Shown piece by piece: positions 28,527-36,844 of a stretch of 64,000 nucleotides of DNA. The stretch's first letter is position 1. Every line of letters starts with the position of its first letter. A program made the translations under genes and the position numbers. Source of the DNA: Brooklawnia sp032229645 (GTDB lineage Bacteria > Actinomycetota > Actinomycetes > Propionibacteriales > Propionibacteriaceae); contig CAVRLB010000002.1 of NCBI GenBank assembly GCA_963722295.1, forward strand, positions 62,001-126,000, read 5' to 3'. Under the pieces are notes generated by a model, which saw only the letters and a program-made list of their open reading frames with translations, ran no database searches and had not been told where the DNA came from.

Positions 28527-28594
28527 TCGGAACAAACGGACAGCCCCCAACAGCGCCGCCCATTCCCGGCGTCGCTGCCGACCGAGGAGAACTC

Positions 28595-29584
28595 TTGCTC
28601 TCACGCAGACCACTTACCGCCGTATCCGTTGCCTTGCTGACGGCCCTGTCGCTCACTGCCTGTGGTGGCGGTGCCGACAGCTCGTCCACCCCCGAAACCT
28701 CCGGGAATGCGACCTCGGTGACCATCGAGGACAACAACGGAACTCACACCATCACGACTCCCCCGACCTCGGTCGTGGCGCTCGACAACCGCACCTTCGA
28801 GACCCTGTCGCAGTGGGACGTCCAGCTCGCTGCCGCCGCGGTCTCGCTGATGCCCGACACCATCCCCTACAAGACCGACGCCTCCATCGTCGACATCGGC
28901 ACCCACCGCGAACCCAATCTCGAGGCGATCGTCGCCGTCGAACCGGACCTGGTCATCAACGGCCAGCGGTTCACGCAGTTCCAGGATCAACTCGCCGAAC
29001 TGGTACCCGACGCCGCGATCATCGACCTCGACCCGCGCGACGGCGAACCCTTCGACACCGAGCTGAAGCGCCAGACCACGGCGCTCGGCGAGATCTTCGG
29101 CAAGCAGGCCGAAGCCAGGCAGCTGAATGACGATCTCGATACCGCCATCGCTCGTGTCAAGGCCGCCTACAACCGCGACGACACGGTGATGGCGGTCAAT
29201 ACCTCCGGCGGCGAGCTCGGCTACATCGCTCCCCATGTCGGACGCACCATCGGTCCGCTCTACGACGTGCTCGACCTGACCCCGGCGCTCCAGGTCGAAG
29301 GAAGCGACGACCATCAGGGCGACGACATCTCGGTCGAGGCGATCGCCGGGTCGAATCCGACGTGGATTCTCGTCATGGACCGCGATGCCGCCGTTGCCAA
29401 GTCCGATCCGGGCTATCAGCCGGCCGCGGATCTGCTGGCGAATTCCGAGGCACTGGCCAATGTGAGCGCGGTGCAGCAGGGCAATATCGTGATCATGCCC
29501 GCGGATACCTATACCAATGAAGGCATCCAGACTTACACCGGGTTCCTGAACTCCTTCGCGGACGCTCTCGAGGCCAAGAAGTAG
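28595..29584 (+). CDS. Siderophore/iron ABC transporter substrate-binding lipoprotein
   Basis: A 329-residue extracytoplasmic binding protein of the FecB/CeuE type. The signal peptide ends in the lipobox SLTAC with the lipidated Cys at residue 23. The mature part has the periplasmic-binding fold with TPPTSVVALDNRTFETL, EAIVAVEPDLVINGQRF, the long connecting helix and a second lobe ending near VQQGNIVIMP. The start is TTG with a strong GAGGAGA eight bases upstream. It is the first gene of an operon with two permeases and an ATPase, under an iron box, so it most likely captures a ferric siderophore. Confidence 0.93.
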   Translation: MLSRRPLTAVSVALLTALSLTACGGGADSSSTPETSGNATSVTIEDNNGTHTITTPPTSVVALDNRTFETLSQWDVQLAAAAVSLMPDTIPYKTDASIVDIGTHREPNLEAIVAVEPDLVINGQRFTQFQDQLAELVPDAAIIDLDPRDGEPFDTELKRQTTALGEIFGKQAEARQLNDDLDTAIARVKAAYNRDDTVMAVNTSGGELGYIAPHVGRTIGPLYDVLDLTPALQVEGSDDHQGDDISVEAIAGSNPTWILVMDRDAAVAKSDPGYQPAADLLANSEALANVSAVQQGNIVIMPADTYTNEGIQTYTGFLNSFADALEAKK

Positions 29585-29591
29585 AACCTGG

Positions 29592-29639
29592 TGGTGGCGG
29601 GGTGGACATTTCACCCGATGGCCATCCCGCCGTCACCAC
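29592..29639 (+). other. Intercistronic hairpin in the iron ABC operon
   Basis: GTGGTG...GCGGGGTGG pairs with CCATCCCGCC...CACCAC across a short loop, with a two-base bulge. It lies between the binding-protein and permease genes and could stabilise the upstream mRNA part or lower downstream expression, as is common after binding-protein genes. Confidence 0.5.
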
Positions 29640-29641
29640 TC

Positions 29642-30646
29642 ATGATGAGTAGACATCACACCGCAGATGCGACACCACAGGCGCGCCCCCGATCACAGCG
29701 CAGGCTCTTCGACCCCTGGCTGATCGTCGGGGTGTTCGTCGTGGCCGCGCTGCTGGCGCTATCCCTGTTCACCGGCGTCTACGACGTCGTCAACGGTGCC
29801 GACGGCAAGCAGATCTTCGCCATCACCCGTATCCCGCGCACGATTGCCCTGGTATTGGCCGGTGCCGCGATGTCGATGTGCGGCCTGGTGATGCAGTTGC
29901 TCACCCAGAACCGTTTCGTCGAGCCCACGACCACCGGGACAACCGAATGGGCCGGGCTCGGGCTGGTCGTGGCCATGGCCTTCCTGCCTGCTTCCGGATT
30001 GACCGTGAAGATGGCGGTCTCCATCGGATTCGCGTTCATCGGCACCATGGTCTTCTTCACCTTCCTGCGTCGCGTCTCGCTGAGATCGTCGTTGATCGTC
30101 CCGATCATCGGCATCATGCTGGGCGCGGTCGTCGGCTCGGTCTCCACCTTCATCGCGCTTGAGGCGGACGCCCTGCAGAGCCTCGGGGTCTGGTTCGCCG
30201 GAAGCTTCACCTCGGTACTCCGCGGCCAATACGAACTGCTGTGGATCGTCGCGCTGGTGGTTGTCGCCGTCTTCGTCGCAGCCGATCGATTCACGGTCGC
30301 CGGACTGGGCGAGGACATCGCCACCAATCTCGGCCTGAACTACAACCGGATCGTCCTGCTCGGCACCGGGCTGATCGCGGTCGCGACCGGCGTGGTCACC
30401 GTTGTGGTGGGCAATCTGCCCTTCTTGGGGCTGATCGTGCCCAATATCGTCTCGATGGTGCGCGGGGACGATCTGCGCAGCAATCTGCCCTGGGTGTGCC
30501 TCCTCGGCATCGCGATCGTGACGATCTGCGACATCCTCGGACGCACCATCATCTCTCCATTCGAGGTGCCGGTATCGCTGATTCTGGGCATCGTGGGCGC
30601 GGCAGTGTTCATCATGCTGCTGCTCAGGCAGCGTCGCCGTGGCTAG
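29642..30646 (+). CDS. Iron-siderophore ABC transporter permease (FecCD family)
   Basis: An integral membrane permease of 334 residues from ATG 29642, with about nine hydrophobic segments. FecCD features: AITRIPRTIALVLAGAAMSMCGLVMQ near the N-terminus (RxPR motif, given in two parts: RIPRT and LAGAAMS), TTGTTEWAGLG, and PFLGLIVPNIVSMVRG near the C-terminus, the ATPase-coupling region. The start is uncertain: the open frame extends to a GTG at 29591 but that part forms the hairpin. The end overlaps the next permease start. Confidence 0.9.
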   Translation: MMSRHHTADATPQARPRSQRRLFDPWLIVGVFVVAALLALSLFTGVYDVVNGADGKQIFAITRIPRTIALVLAGAAMSMCGLVMQLLTQNRFVEPTTTGTTEWAGLGLVVAMAFLPASGLTVKMAVSIGFAFIGTMVFFTFLRRVSLRSSLIVPIIGIMLGAVVGSVSTFIALEADALQSLGVWFAGSFTSVLRGQYELLWIVALVVVAVFVAADRFTVAGLGEDIATNLGLNYNRIVLLGTGLIAVATGVVTVVVGNLPFLGLIVPNIVSMVRGDDLRSNLPWVCLLGIAIVTICDILGRTIISPFEVPVSLILGIVGAAVFIMLLLRQRRRG

Positions 30647-31670
30647 CGCGGCCGCCGTGACCACACCCTCGCCGCGCACATCAGCCTCGCTTGCCGATCG
30701 AGGGGCACGACGCTACTGGCTCATCCTCGGCACGCTCGTCGTCTTGTCGCTGGTCTTCGGGTTCGGGCTGCTCGCCTGGGACAACCCGATGCCGGTCGGC
30801 AGCAAGGGCTTCTGGACGATCGCCAAACTGCGAGCCACCTCGATCGTCGTGATGGCGGTCGTCGCATTCTGCCAATCGACAGCGACCGTCGGCTTCCAGA
30901 CCGTCACCAATAACCGGATCATCACACCGTCGATCATGGGATTCGAGTCGCTCTATGTCGCGATTCAGACCTCGGCGATGTATTTTCTCGGAGTCGCAGG
31001 CATCATCGCCATCCAGGGCGTCCCGCAATTCTTGATGCAGGTCGCGTTGATGGTTACGATGGCCGTCGTGCTCTACGGCTGGTTGTTGAGCGGAGAATAC
31101 GCAAATCTGCAGGTGATGTTGTTGATCGGCATCATCATCGGCACCGGGCTGGGTTCGGTATCCACCTTCATGCAGCGCCTGCTCACGCCGAGCGAATTCG
31201 ATGTGCTGTCGGCCCGGCTCTTCGGCAACATGTCGAATGCCGATCCGGCCTATCTGCCCTATGCGATTCCGATCGCGCTCGCCGCGGGAGGACTGCTCAT
31301 CGCCAGGTCGAGGACGCTGAATCTGATGGCGCTCGGACGCGACGTCACCGTCAGCCTCGGAGTGAATCATCATCGCGAATTGATCCGTACCTTGAGCCTG
31401 GTGGCGGTGCTGATGGCGATATCCACCGCGCTGGTCGGGCCGATGACCTTTCTCGGATTCCTGGTGGCCACGCTGGCCTACCAGCTGGCCGATACCCACG
31501 ATCACCGATTCATCTTCCCGATGGCCGCACTTTGCGCGTTCGTGGTGCTCAGCGGGGCCTATTTCGTGATGAAGAACATCTTCTATGCCCAAGGCGTGGT
31601 GTCGATCATCATCGAGATGGTCGGGGGCTCTGTCTTCCTCTTCGTCATCTTGAGAAAGGGACGCCTGTGA
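30639..31670 (+). CDS. Iron-siderophore ABC transporter permease (FecCD family)
   Basis: The second permease, 343 residues from a GTG that overlaps the previous gene by 8 bases. FecCD features: LRATSIVVMAVVAFCQSTA (the RxPR motif is degenerate here), NRIITPSIMGFESLY, the conserved GRDVTVSLGVNH before the last segments, and GPMTFLGFLVATLA for ATPase coupling. It pairs with the first permease to form the heterodimeric channel. The stop overlaps the GTG of the ATPase gene. Confidence 0.92.
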   Translation: MASAAAVTTPSPRTSASLADRGARRYWLILGTLVVLSLVFGFGLLAWDNPMPVGSKGFWTIAKLRATSIVVMAVVAFCQSTATVGFQTVTNNRIITPSIMGFESLYVAIQTSAMYFLGVAGIIAIQGVPQFLMQVALMVTMAVVLYGWLLSGEYANLQVMLLIGIIIGTGLGSVSTFMQRLLTPSEFDVLSARLFGNMSNADPAYLPYAIPIALAAGGLLIARSRTLNLMALGRDVTVSLGVNHHRELIRTLSLVAVLMAISTALVGPMTFLGFLVATLAYQLADTHDHRFIFPMAALCAFVVLSGAYFVMKNIFYAQGVVSIIIEMVGGSVFLFVILRKGRL

Positions 31671-32422
31671 TCACGTTGCGCGAGGTGCGCAAGAGCTATA
31701 GTTCCGAGGTCGTGATCGGTCCGGTCGATCTGACGATCCCCACCGGCGGTATCACCGCTCTGGTCGGCCCGAACGGCGCCGGCAAGTCGACGCTGCTCAC
31801 CATGATCGGGCGGCTGCTCGGCCTGGACGCGGGCACCATCGAGGTCGCCGGCTTGGACGTGTCGACCGCGGATTCGAACGACCTGGCCAAGATCTTGTCG
31901 ATCCTGCGCCAGGAGAATCATTTCGTCACCAGGCTGACTGTGCGCCAGCTCGTCTCGTTCGGCCGTTTCCCCTATTCGAAGGGACGCATCACCAGCCTGG
32001 ACGAGAAAGCCATCAGCCAGGCGATCGACTTCTTCGACCTGGCCGATCTGGAGAACCGCTATCTCGATCAGCTCTCAGGTGGTCAGCGCCAACGCGCCTA
32101 TGTGGCGATGGTGCTGTGTCAGGAGACCGAATTCGTGCTGCTGGACGAACCGCTGAACAACCTGGACATGCGCCATTCGGTACTGATGATGCAACATCTG
32201 CAACGTGCCGCAGGCGAATTGGGCCGAACGATCATGATCGTCTTGCACGACATCAATTTCGCCGCCCACTACGCCGATTTCATCTGCACCGTCAAGGATG
32301 GGTTGATCACCCATTTCGGGCCGTCCAGCGAGGTCATGAACGCGGAGATGCTCAGCCAGGTCTTCGACACCCCGGTCGATGTGATCGACGGCCCGCGTGG
32401 CCCGCTGGCCGTGTACTACTGA
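31667..32422 (+). CDS. Iron-siderophore ABC transporter ATP-binding protein
   Basis: A 251-residue FecE-type ATPase. Walker A GPNGAGKST (about 35-43), Q-loop LRQENHFVTRLTV, signature LSGGQRQRAYVAM and Walker B EFVLLDEPLNNLD, with the switch His in LHDINFA. The GTG at 31667 overlaps the preceding stop (GTGA), so the whole binding protein-permease-permease-ATPase set is one coupled operon. It ends 19 bases from the convergent purQ end. Confidence 0.95.
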   Translation: MITLREVRKSYSSEVVIGPVDLTIPTGGITALVGPNGAGKSTLLTMIGRLLGLDAGTIEVAGLDVSTADSNDLAKILSILRQENHFVTRLTVRQLVSFGRFPYSKGRITSLDEKAISQAIDFFDLADLENRYLDQLSGGQRQRAYVAMVLCQETEFVLLDEPLNNLDMRHSVLMMQHLQRAAGELGRTIMIVLHDINFAAHYADFICTVKDGLITHFGPSSEVMNAEMLSQVFDTPVDVIDGPRGPLAVYY

Positions 32423-32441
32423 CCAACCAGCGGCGCGAGAT

Positions 32442-33116
32442 CTAGTTGGTGAGCGCCAGGAAATGCTGCACCGAACTGAAGAAGGTCAGCCCGTCGCGGG
32501 TCTGGCTGGTGAGTGCTTCGACGCTGTGCTCGGGATGCGGCATCAGGCCGACCACGTTGCCGCGTTCGTTGGTGATACCGGCGATATCGTTGCTCGACCC
32601 GTTGGGGTTGTCGACATAACGGAAGACCACCTGGTTGTGATCCTCCAACTTGCGCAAGGTGTCCGGGGCGGCCTGGTAGCTGCCCTCGCCGTTCTTCAAC
32701 ACGATGGTGATCTGCTGACCGACCGTGAAATCGCAGGTCCAGACGGTGTCGGCGGTCTCCACGCGCAGCTTCTGCTGGCGGCAGACGAATTTGCGCTGCT
32801 GATTGCGGATCATCGCGCCCGGCAGCAGATGCGATTCGCAGAGCACCTGGAAGCCGTTGCAGATGCCGAGCACGGGCATGCCTGCGTTCGCGGCACGCAC
32901 GACCTCGTCCATGATCGGAGCAAAACGGGCGATAGCGCCACAACGCAGGTAGTCGCCGTAGCTGAAACCGCCCGGCAGTATGACCGCGTCGACGCTGTCG
33001 AGCGAATCGGATGCATGCCACAGCGACACCGGTTCGGCCCCCGACAGTCGCACCGCGCGCAACGCGTCGTGATCGTCGAGAGAACCGGGAAAGGTGACGA
33101 CGCCGATGCGGCTCAC
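32442..33116 (-). CDS. purQ: Phosphoribosylformylglycinamidine synthase subunit PurQ
   Basis: Glutamine amidotransferase subunit that supplies ammonia to PurL. It has 224 residues with the class I triad: Cys in LGICNGFQVL (about 87), and His/Glu in MPHPEHSVE near the C-terminus. The start RIGVVTFPGSLDDHDA is typical. Its ATG overlaps the purS stop by 4 bases. Confidence 0.97.
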   Translation of the reverse strand: MSRIGVVTFPGSLDDHDALRAVRLSGAEPVSLWHASDSLDSVDAVILPGGFSYGDYLRCGAIARFAPIMDEVVRAANAGMPVLGICNGFQVLCESHLLPGAMIRNQQRKFVCRQQKLRVETADTVWTCDFTVGQQITIVLKNGEGSYQAAPDTLRKLEDHNQVVFRYVDNPNGSSNDIAGITNERGNVVGLMPHPEHSVEALTSQTRDGLTFFSSVQHFLALTN

Positions 33117-33358
33117 GACTCTTCCACCCGCACGTCGAAACTCTCGATCACCGTGTTGGCGAGCAGTTTCTCGGCGGCATCCCGGATCTGTGCGATGCGC
33201 TCGTCCGTCAGGTCTCCGTCAACCGTGATCTCGAAGCGCTTGCCCTGGCGTACGGTCAGACCCCGATAACCCAGGCGCTGAAGCGACCCGGTCACCGCCT
33301 TGCCCTGAGGATCGAGGATCTCGGGCTTCGGCATCACGTCGACGACTACTCGTGTCAT
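33113..33358 (-). CDS. purS: Phosphoribosylformylglycinamidine synthase subunit PurS
   Basis: An 81-residue small subunit that bridges PurL and PurQ. Typical segments: VVVDVMPKPEILDPQGKAV and LGYRGLTVRQGKRFEI. It is coupled to purQ (4-base overlap) and lies 16 bases after purC. The set purC-purS-purQ is the usual actinobacterial order, but purL is 6 kb away. Confidence 0.96.
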   Translation of the reverse strand: MTRVVVDVMPKPEILDPQGKAVTGSLQRLGYRGLTVRQGKRFEITVDGDLTDERIAQIRDAAEKLLANTVIESFDVRVEES

Positions 33359-33374
33359 ATCGGAAGCTTATCGT

Positions 33375-34247
33375 CTAATCGAGCGTCAGTTCGCGACCCG
33401 TCAAGCGCTGGAAGGCCGCCAGATAGCGTTCGCGGGTCTTGGCCACGACCTCGGCGGGCAGACTCGGCGGTGCTGCGTCGGACGCGCGGTCCCATCCCGA
33501 GTCGCGGACCAGCCAGTCGCGCAGATATTGCTTGTCGAAGCTCGCCAGCCTGCCCTGCGACCATTCGTCCGCATCCCAGAACCTGGACGAATCGGGCGTC
33601 AGCACTTCATCTCCCAGCACCAGCGTGCCATCGGGACGCAGCCCGAACTCCAACTTCGTGTCGGCCAGCACGATGCCCCGCTCGCGAGCGATCTGCTCGG
33701 CTCGCGCGTAGATCGTCAGCGTCGCCTCCCGCAGCCGCGCGCCCAGGTCGTCACCGATCTCGGCGCACATGGTTTCAAAGCTGATGTTCTCATCGTGCTC
33801 GCCCAACTCTGCCTTGCGTGCCGGCGTGAAGATCGGGGTCTCCAGGCGCGAGCCATCGCGCAGGCCCGCCGGTAGCGGCACGCCGCAGACCGTGCCACTC
33901 GCCTGGTATTCGGCCCAGCCCGATCCGGTCAGATAGCCGCGCGCCACCGCTTCGATCGGCACCATCTGAAGGCTCTCCACGATCATCGCGCGCCCGGCCA
34001 CCGCCTCAGGGACCTCGGTCGAGATCAGGTGATTGTCGATCAGGTCTGCGAGTTGGTCGAACCACCACAGCGTTAGCTGGGTCAACACGATGCCCTTACC
34101 CGGGATCACGGTGTCGAGCACGTAGTCATAGGCAGAGATATTGTCGGTCGCCACCATCAGCAACTGGCCCGGATCGTCGAGCGCATAGAGCTCGCGCACT
34201 TTGCCGGCATGGACGAGGGGCAGCCCGAGGTTCCCGTATTGGCTCAC
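33375..34247 (-). CDS. purC: Phosphoribosylaminoimidazole-succinocarboxamide synthase (SAICAR synthase)
   Basis: Joins CAIR and aspartate with ATP. It has 290 residues, the longer eukaryote/actinobacteria-like form. Motifs: HAGKVRELYALDD (N-terminal nucleotide site), TDNISAYDYVLDTVIPGKG, VEAVARGYLTGSGW-type segment (IEAVARGYLTGSGWAEY) and LADTKLEFGL near residue 210. It starts the purC-purS-purQ unit and diverges from a + strand membrane protein at 34338. Confidence 0.97.
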   Translation of the reverse strand: MSQYGNLGLPLVHAGKVRELYALDDPGQLLMVATDNISAYDYVLDTVIPGKGIVLTQLTLWWFDQLADLIDNHLISTEVPEAVAGRAMIVESLQMVPIEAVARGYLTGSGWAEYQASGTVCGVPLPAGLRDGSRLETPIFTPARKAELGEHDENISFETMCAEIGDDLGARLREATLTIYARAEQIARERGIVLADTKLEFGLRPDGTLVLGDEVLTPDSSRFWDADEWSQGRLASFDKQYLRDWLVRDSGWDRASDAAPPSLPAEVVAKTRERYLAAFQRLTGRELTLD

Positions 34248-34337
34248 GCCGTAAGCCTATGACCGCCCGCCTGCGGAGTGGCGCCCGGACCAGTCCGTGA
34301 AGCGGCCACTAATCTTGACTGCGAGGAGGATCCACTG

Positions 34338-35360
34338 GTGCATGAGCTCGTTTTCTTGGTGGCCGGTCTGCTGATTCTGGCCGCAGCCATTGCAGTCGTG
34401 CTGGTGCAACGCAGGCCCGCCGAGAATGTGCAGGCCGCGATACGCGCCGGTCTCCTCGAACCCGAGGAACCCCTGACTCCCCCGGCCGACCTGCGCCCAG
34501 GGACGGCTGTTGCGCTCACCTCCGGCGAGGTGAGCGTCCGCAGTATCAGGCTCACGCTGCTCGATCTGGCCGTGCGCGGCTACCTGATGATCACCCCGGC
34601 CTCGACGAGTTCCGGACGCCCGACGTGGCAGCTTCAACGCACCGCCAAGCAGGCCGACGGCGCATTGCTCGACTACGAGCGTCTGCTTGTCGACGGTTCT
34701 CCCAGCGACGGTCACGTGATGCTCAGCGACCTCACGAAGGATCCCGCCAAACCGCTGGAGAAGGCTCAGACGGCATTGCGAGCGCAGATCGACCAGCAGC
34801 ACTGGTTCGTCACCGACGCCCGGGCACGTCACTCGAGATGGGGCTGGATCGGCGCTCTGGTGCTCGTCCTCGGGCTGCTGGGCACTGCATCCATGTTGAT
34901 CGACTGGGTTGCGACCGATGATTTCCGCGGCGTTATCGGTGGCCTGGCCGTCGTTGCGGCAGGCATCTCGCTGGCGTCCCTGGGACGTATCCGCAGCCAA
35001 CACACGCCCGACGGGATGCTCGCGCGAACCCGCGCCGAGCAACTGAGATCCGCGCTACAGGCCTTGCGTCCCGAAGACATCGCGGTTGCCAACGCAGGGG
35101 CCGAGTTCAGTCGGCTGCTACCGTGGGCGATCGGTTTCGGCACCGAGGACGATCTCGCCAAGGCTGTGGACCAGGAGTTGCGCCGAGCCGCCAATTGGGG
35201 CCGGCAGACGGGCCTGGAGCTGAACTGGTTCGTTACCGAACCGCAGGAGGTGCAGTCGAATGCCGACGCGGCCCAGCAGCTGTGCACCGAACTGGCAGCA
35301 GTGGTCAACCGCAAGACGAACGGACGCGAGCATGCCCAGCGCGTGTCGAGCCACGCCTAG
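34338..35360 (+). CDS. DUF2207-like membrane protein
   Basis: A 340-residue predicted membrane protein. An N-terminal hydrophobic segment (LVFLVAGLLILAAAIAVVLV) is followed by a cytoplasmic domain with PPADLRPGTAVALTSG and TLLDLAVRGYLMI. Two more hydrophobic segments lie near residues 180-225, and a helical tail follows. The order matches the C-terminal half of DUF2207 proteins, whose function is unknown; the N-terminal extracellular domain of longer members is absent. GTG at 34338 is chosen because AGGAGGA lies eight bases upstream. Confidence 0.75.
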   Translation: MHELVFLVAGLLILAAAIAVVLVQRRPAENVQAAIRAGLLEPEEPLTPPADLRPGTAVALTSGEVSVRSIRLTLLDLAVRGYLMITPASTSSGRPTWQLQRTAKQADGALLDYERLLVDGSPSDGHVMLSDLTKDPAKPLEKAQTALRAQIDQQHWFVTDARARHSRWGWIGALVLVLGLLGTASMLIDWVATDDFRGVIGGLAVVAAGISLASLGRIRSQHTPDGMLARTRAEQLRSALQALRPEDIAVANAGAEFSRLLPWAIGFGTEDDLAKAVDQELRRAANWGRQTGLELNWFVTEPQEVQSNADAAQQLCTELAAVVNRKTNGREHAQRVSSHA

Positions 35361-35444
35361 TCGGCGCCTATGTCACCGACCATCGCCACCGAGTATCACC
35401 ACCGAGCAACTAGACTGTCGCTGCGAACTTGAGGAGGCGCGACG

Positions 35445-36800
35445 ATGACCACTCCGCCGAACGCTCCGGGACAAGGTCAGCCATCCGGCACCTTTGGTCA
35501 GGGCGGACAGAACCCGGACGGACACGGACCTGGCGGCTCCGGCAGCTATGGCCAGGCCAACCCTGGTGTGTCGGGCCAGCCAGGCCAGAACCAACCGGGC
35601 CCGCGATCCGTCCACGGATCGGGGTTCCCGCAGCCGGGGTTCCCGCAGCCGGGGCCCGCGCAGCCGGCTTTCCAGCCCGGACAACCGGGACAGCAAGGCT
35701 TCAACTATTACGCCGCGCAGCCGGGCCAGCCTCAGGCCCGGCTGCGGCAAGGACCCCAGTTCGGGTACGGCCCAGGCGGTCCGGCCACCCCGCCCAGCTA
35801 TCGGCCGAACCCCAAGAATGCTGCAAACGCGAAGCGACGACGACTGATCGCACTGATCGTGGTCGCGCTGCTGATCCTCGGCATCGGCGGCTATCTGGGC
35901 GTCAACTGGTTCACATCACGAAACGACGAGCGCGATGCCCAGGCCGCGATGACCGGACTGCTGACAGCACTTCAGGCCGGAGACGCGAGCACGGCGCTCA
36001 GCTACCTCGATGTGGATTCCTCGCTCACCGACGGGCAACCATTGCTGACCAACGACGCCATCGCCGGCAATCCCGATTCGTTCAGCTTCAATCCGAGCTT
36101 CGTGGTCACACACTCAGGTGGCGTTTTCAGCCAGCAGGCCAGCGTCCAGATCAACGGGACCACCCGGGTCGTGGAGTGGGACGCCAGCGAGGTCGATGGC
36201 AGCTGGAAGATCGACGGTTCCGAAGTCTTGGGGCGGGCCGGCTTGGAGACCGGCCAGTCCGTGCAGATCAACGGGATCCCGGTGGGCCCCGGCCCGCTCG
36301 ACCTCAGTGTGCTGCCGGGCAGCTACACGGTGGCCTCCGGGCTGGCGCTGCTGTCGTACGCGCCGGGTCAGGCGGACTTCGACATCTTCACCGGTGGCCA
36401 GACGACAATCGAGGCCGATCTGATCGTGGCCGATGGTGTGCAGCAGCAAGTGATCGACCAGGTCCGCGGTATCCTCAACGGCTGCGTGGCCGAGAAGGTC
36501 TCCCCCGGCACGTGCAATTGGGTGCTGGGCTTCACTAACGGCCATGCGGTCGATGGGACGATCGTCTGGGCGTTGTCGCCCGATGACCCGGCGTCGCAGC
36601 TGACGGTTCCGAGCAGCGGCTGGTCCGCGAGCGATGCCTTCAGCCAGACATTCCCGGTGCGCTACCAGACGACCGCGTCGGGTGAGGGCCAGCTGACCGA
36701 CGGCAGTCGTGCCACCTTCGACAGCTACGTCCTCACCCGGACGAGCTACTTCAGCCTCGATCTGTCGGGCGACGCGCCGGTGGTCAAGTTGGTTTCCTGA
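35445..36800 (+). CDS. Single-pass membrane protein with Gly/Pro/Gln-rich N-terminus
   Basis: A 451-residue protein of unknown function. Residues 1-125 are a low-complexity Gly/Pro/Gln region with short repeats (GFPQPGFPQPGPAQP), presumably cytoplasmic. A basic stop (NAKRRR) and one transmembrane helix (LIALIVVALLILGIGGYLG, about 132-150) follow. Residues 160-451 lie outside and contain a DUF4878-like helical start (QAAMTGLLTALQAGDASTAL) and beta-rich repeats; two Cys near 350-370 may form a disulfide. Such proteins occur in actinobacterial envelopes. It follows the DUF2207-like gene by 84 bases with GAGGAGG before the ATG. Confidence 0.75.
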   Translation: MTTPPNAPGQGQPSGTFGQGGQNPDGHGPGGSGSYGQANPGVSGQPGQNQPGPRSVHGSGFPQPGFPQPGPAQPAFQPGQPGQQGFNYYAAQPGQPQARLRQGPQFGYGPGGPATPPSYRPNPKNAANAKRRRLIALIVVALLILGIGGYLGVNWFTSRNDERDAQAAMTGLLTALQAGDASTALSYLDVDSSLTDGQPLLTNDAIAGNPDSFSFNPSFVVTHSGGVFSQQASVQINGTTRVVEWDASEVDGSWKIDGSEVLGRAGLETGQSVQINGIPVGPGPLDLSVLPGSYTVASGLALLSYAPGQADFDIFTGGQTTIEADLIVADGVQQQVIDQVRGILNGCVAEKVSPGTCNWVLGFTNGHAVDGTIVWALSPDDPASQLTVPSSGWSASDAFSQTFPVRYQTTASGEGQLTDGSRATFDSYVLTRTSYFSLDLSGDAPVVKLVS

Positions 36801-36844
36801 CCGCTGCCGAGGGTCCTCAAACGACAAGTGGCCTGGTCAACGGG

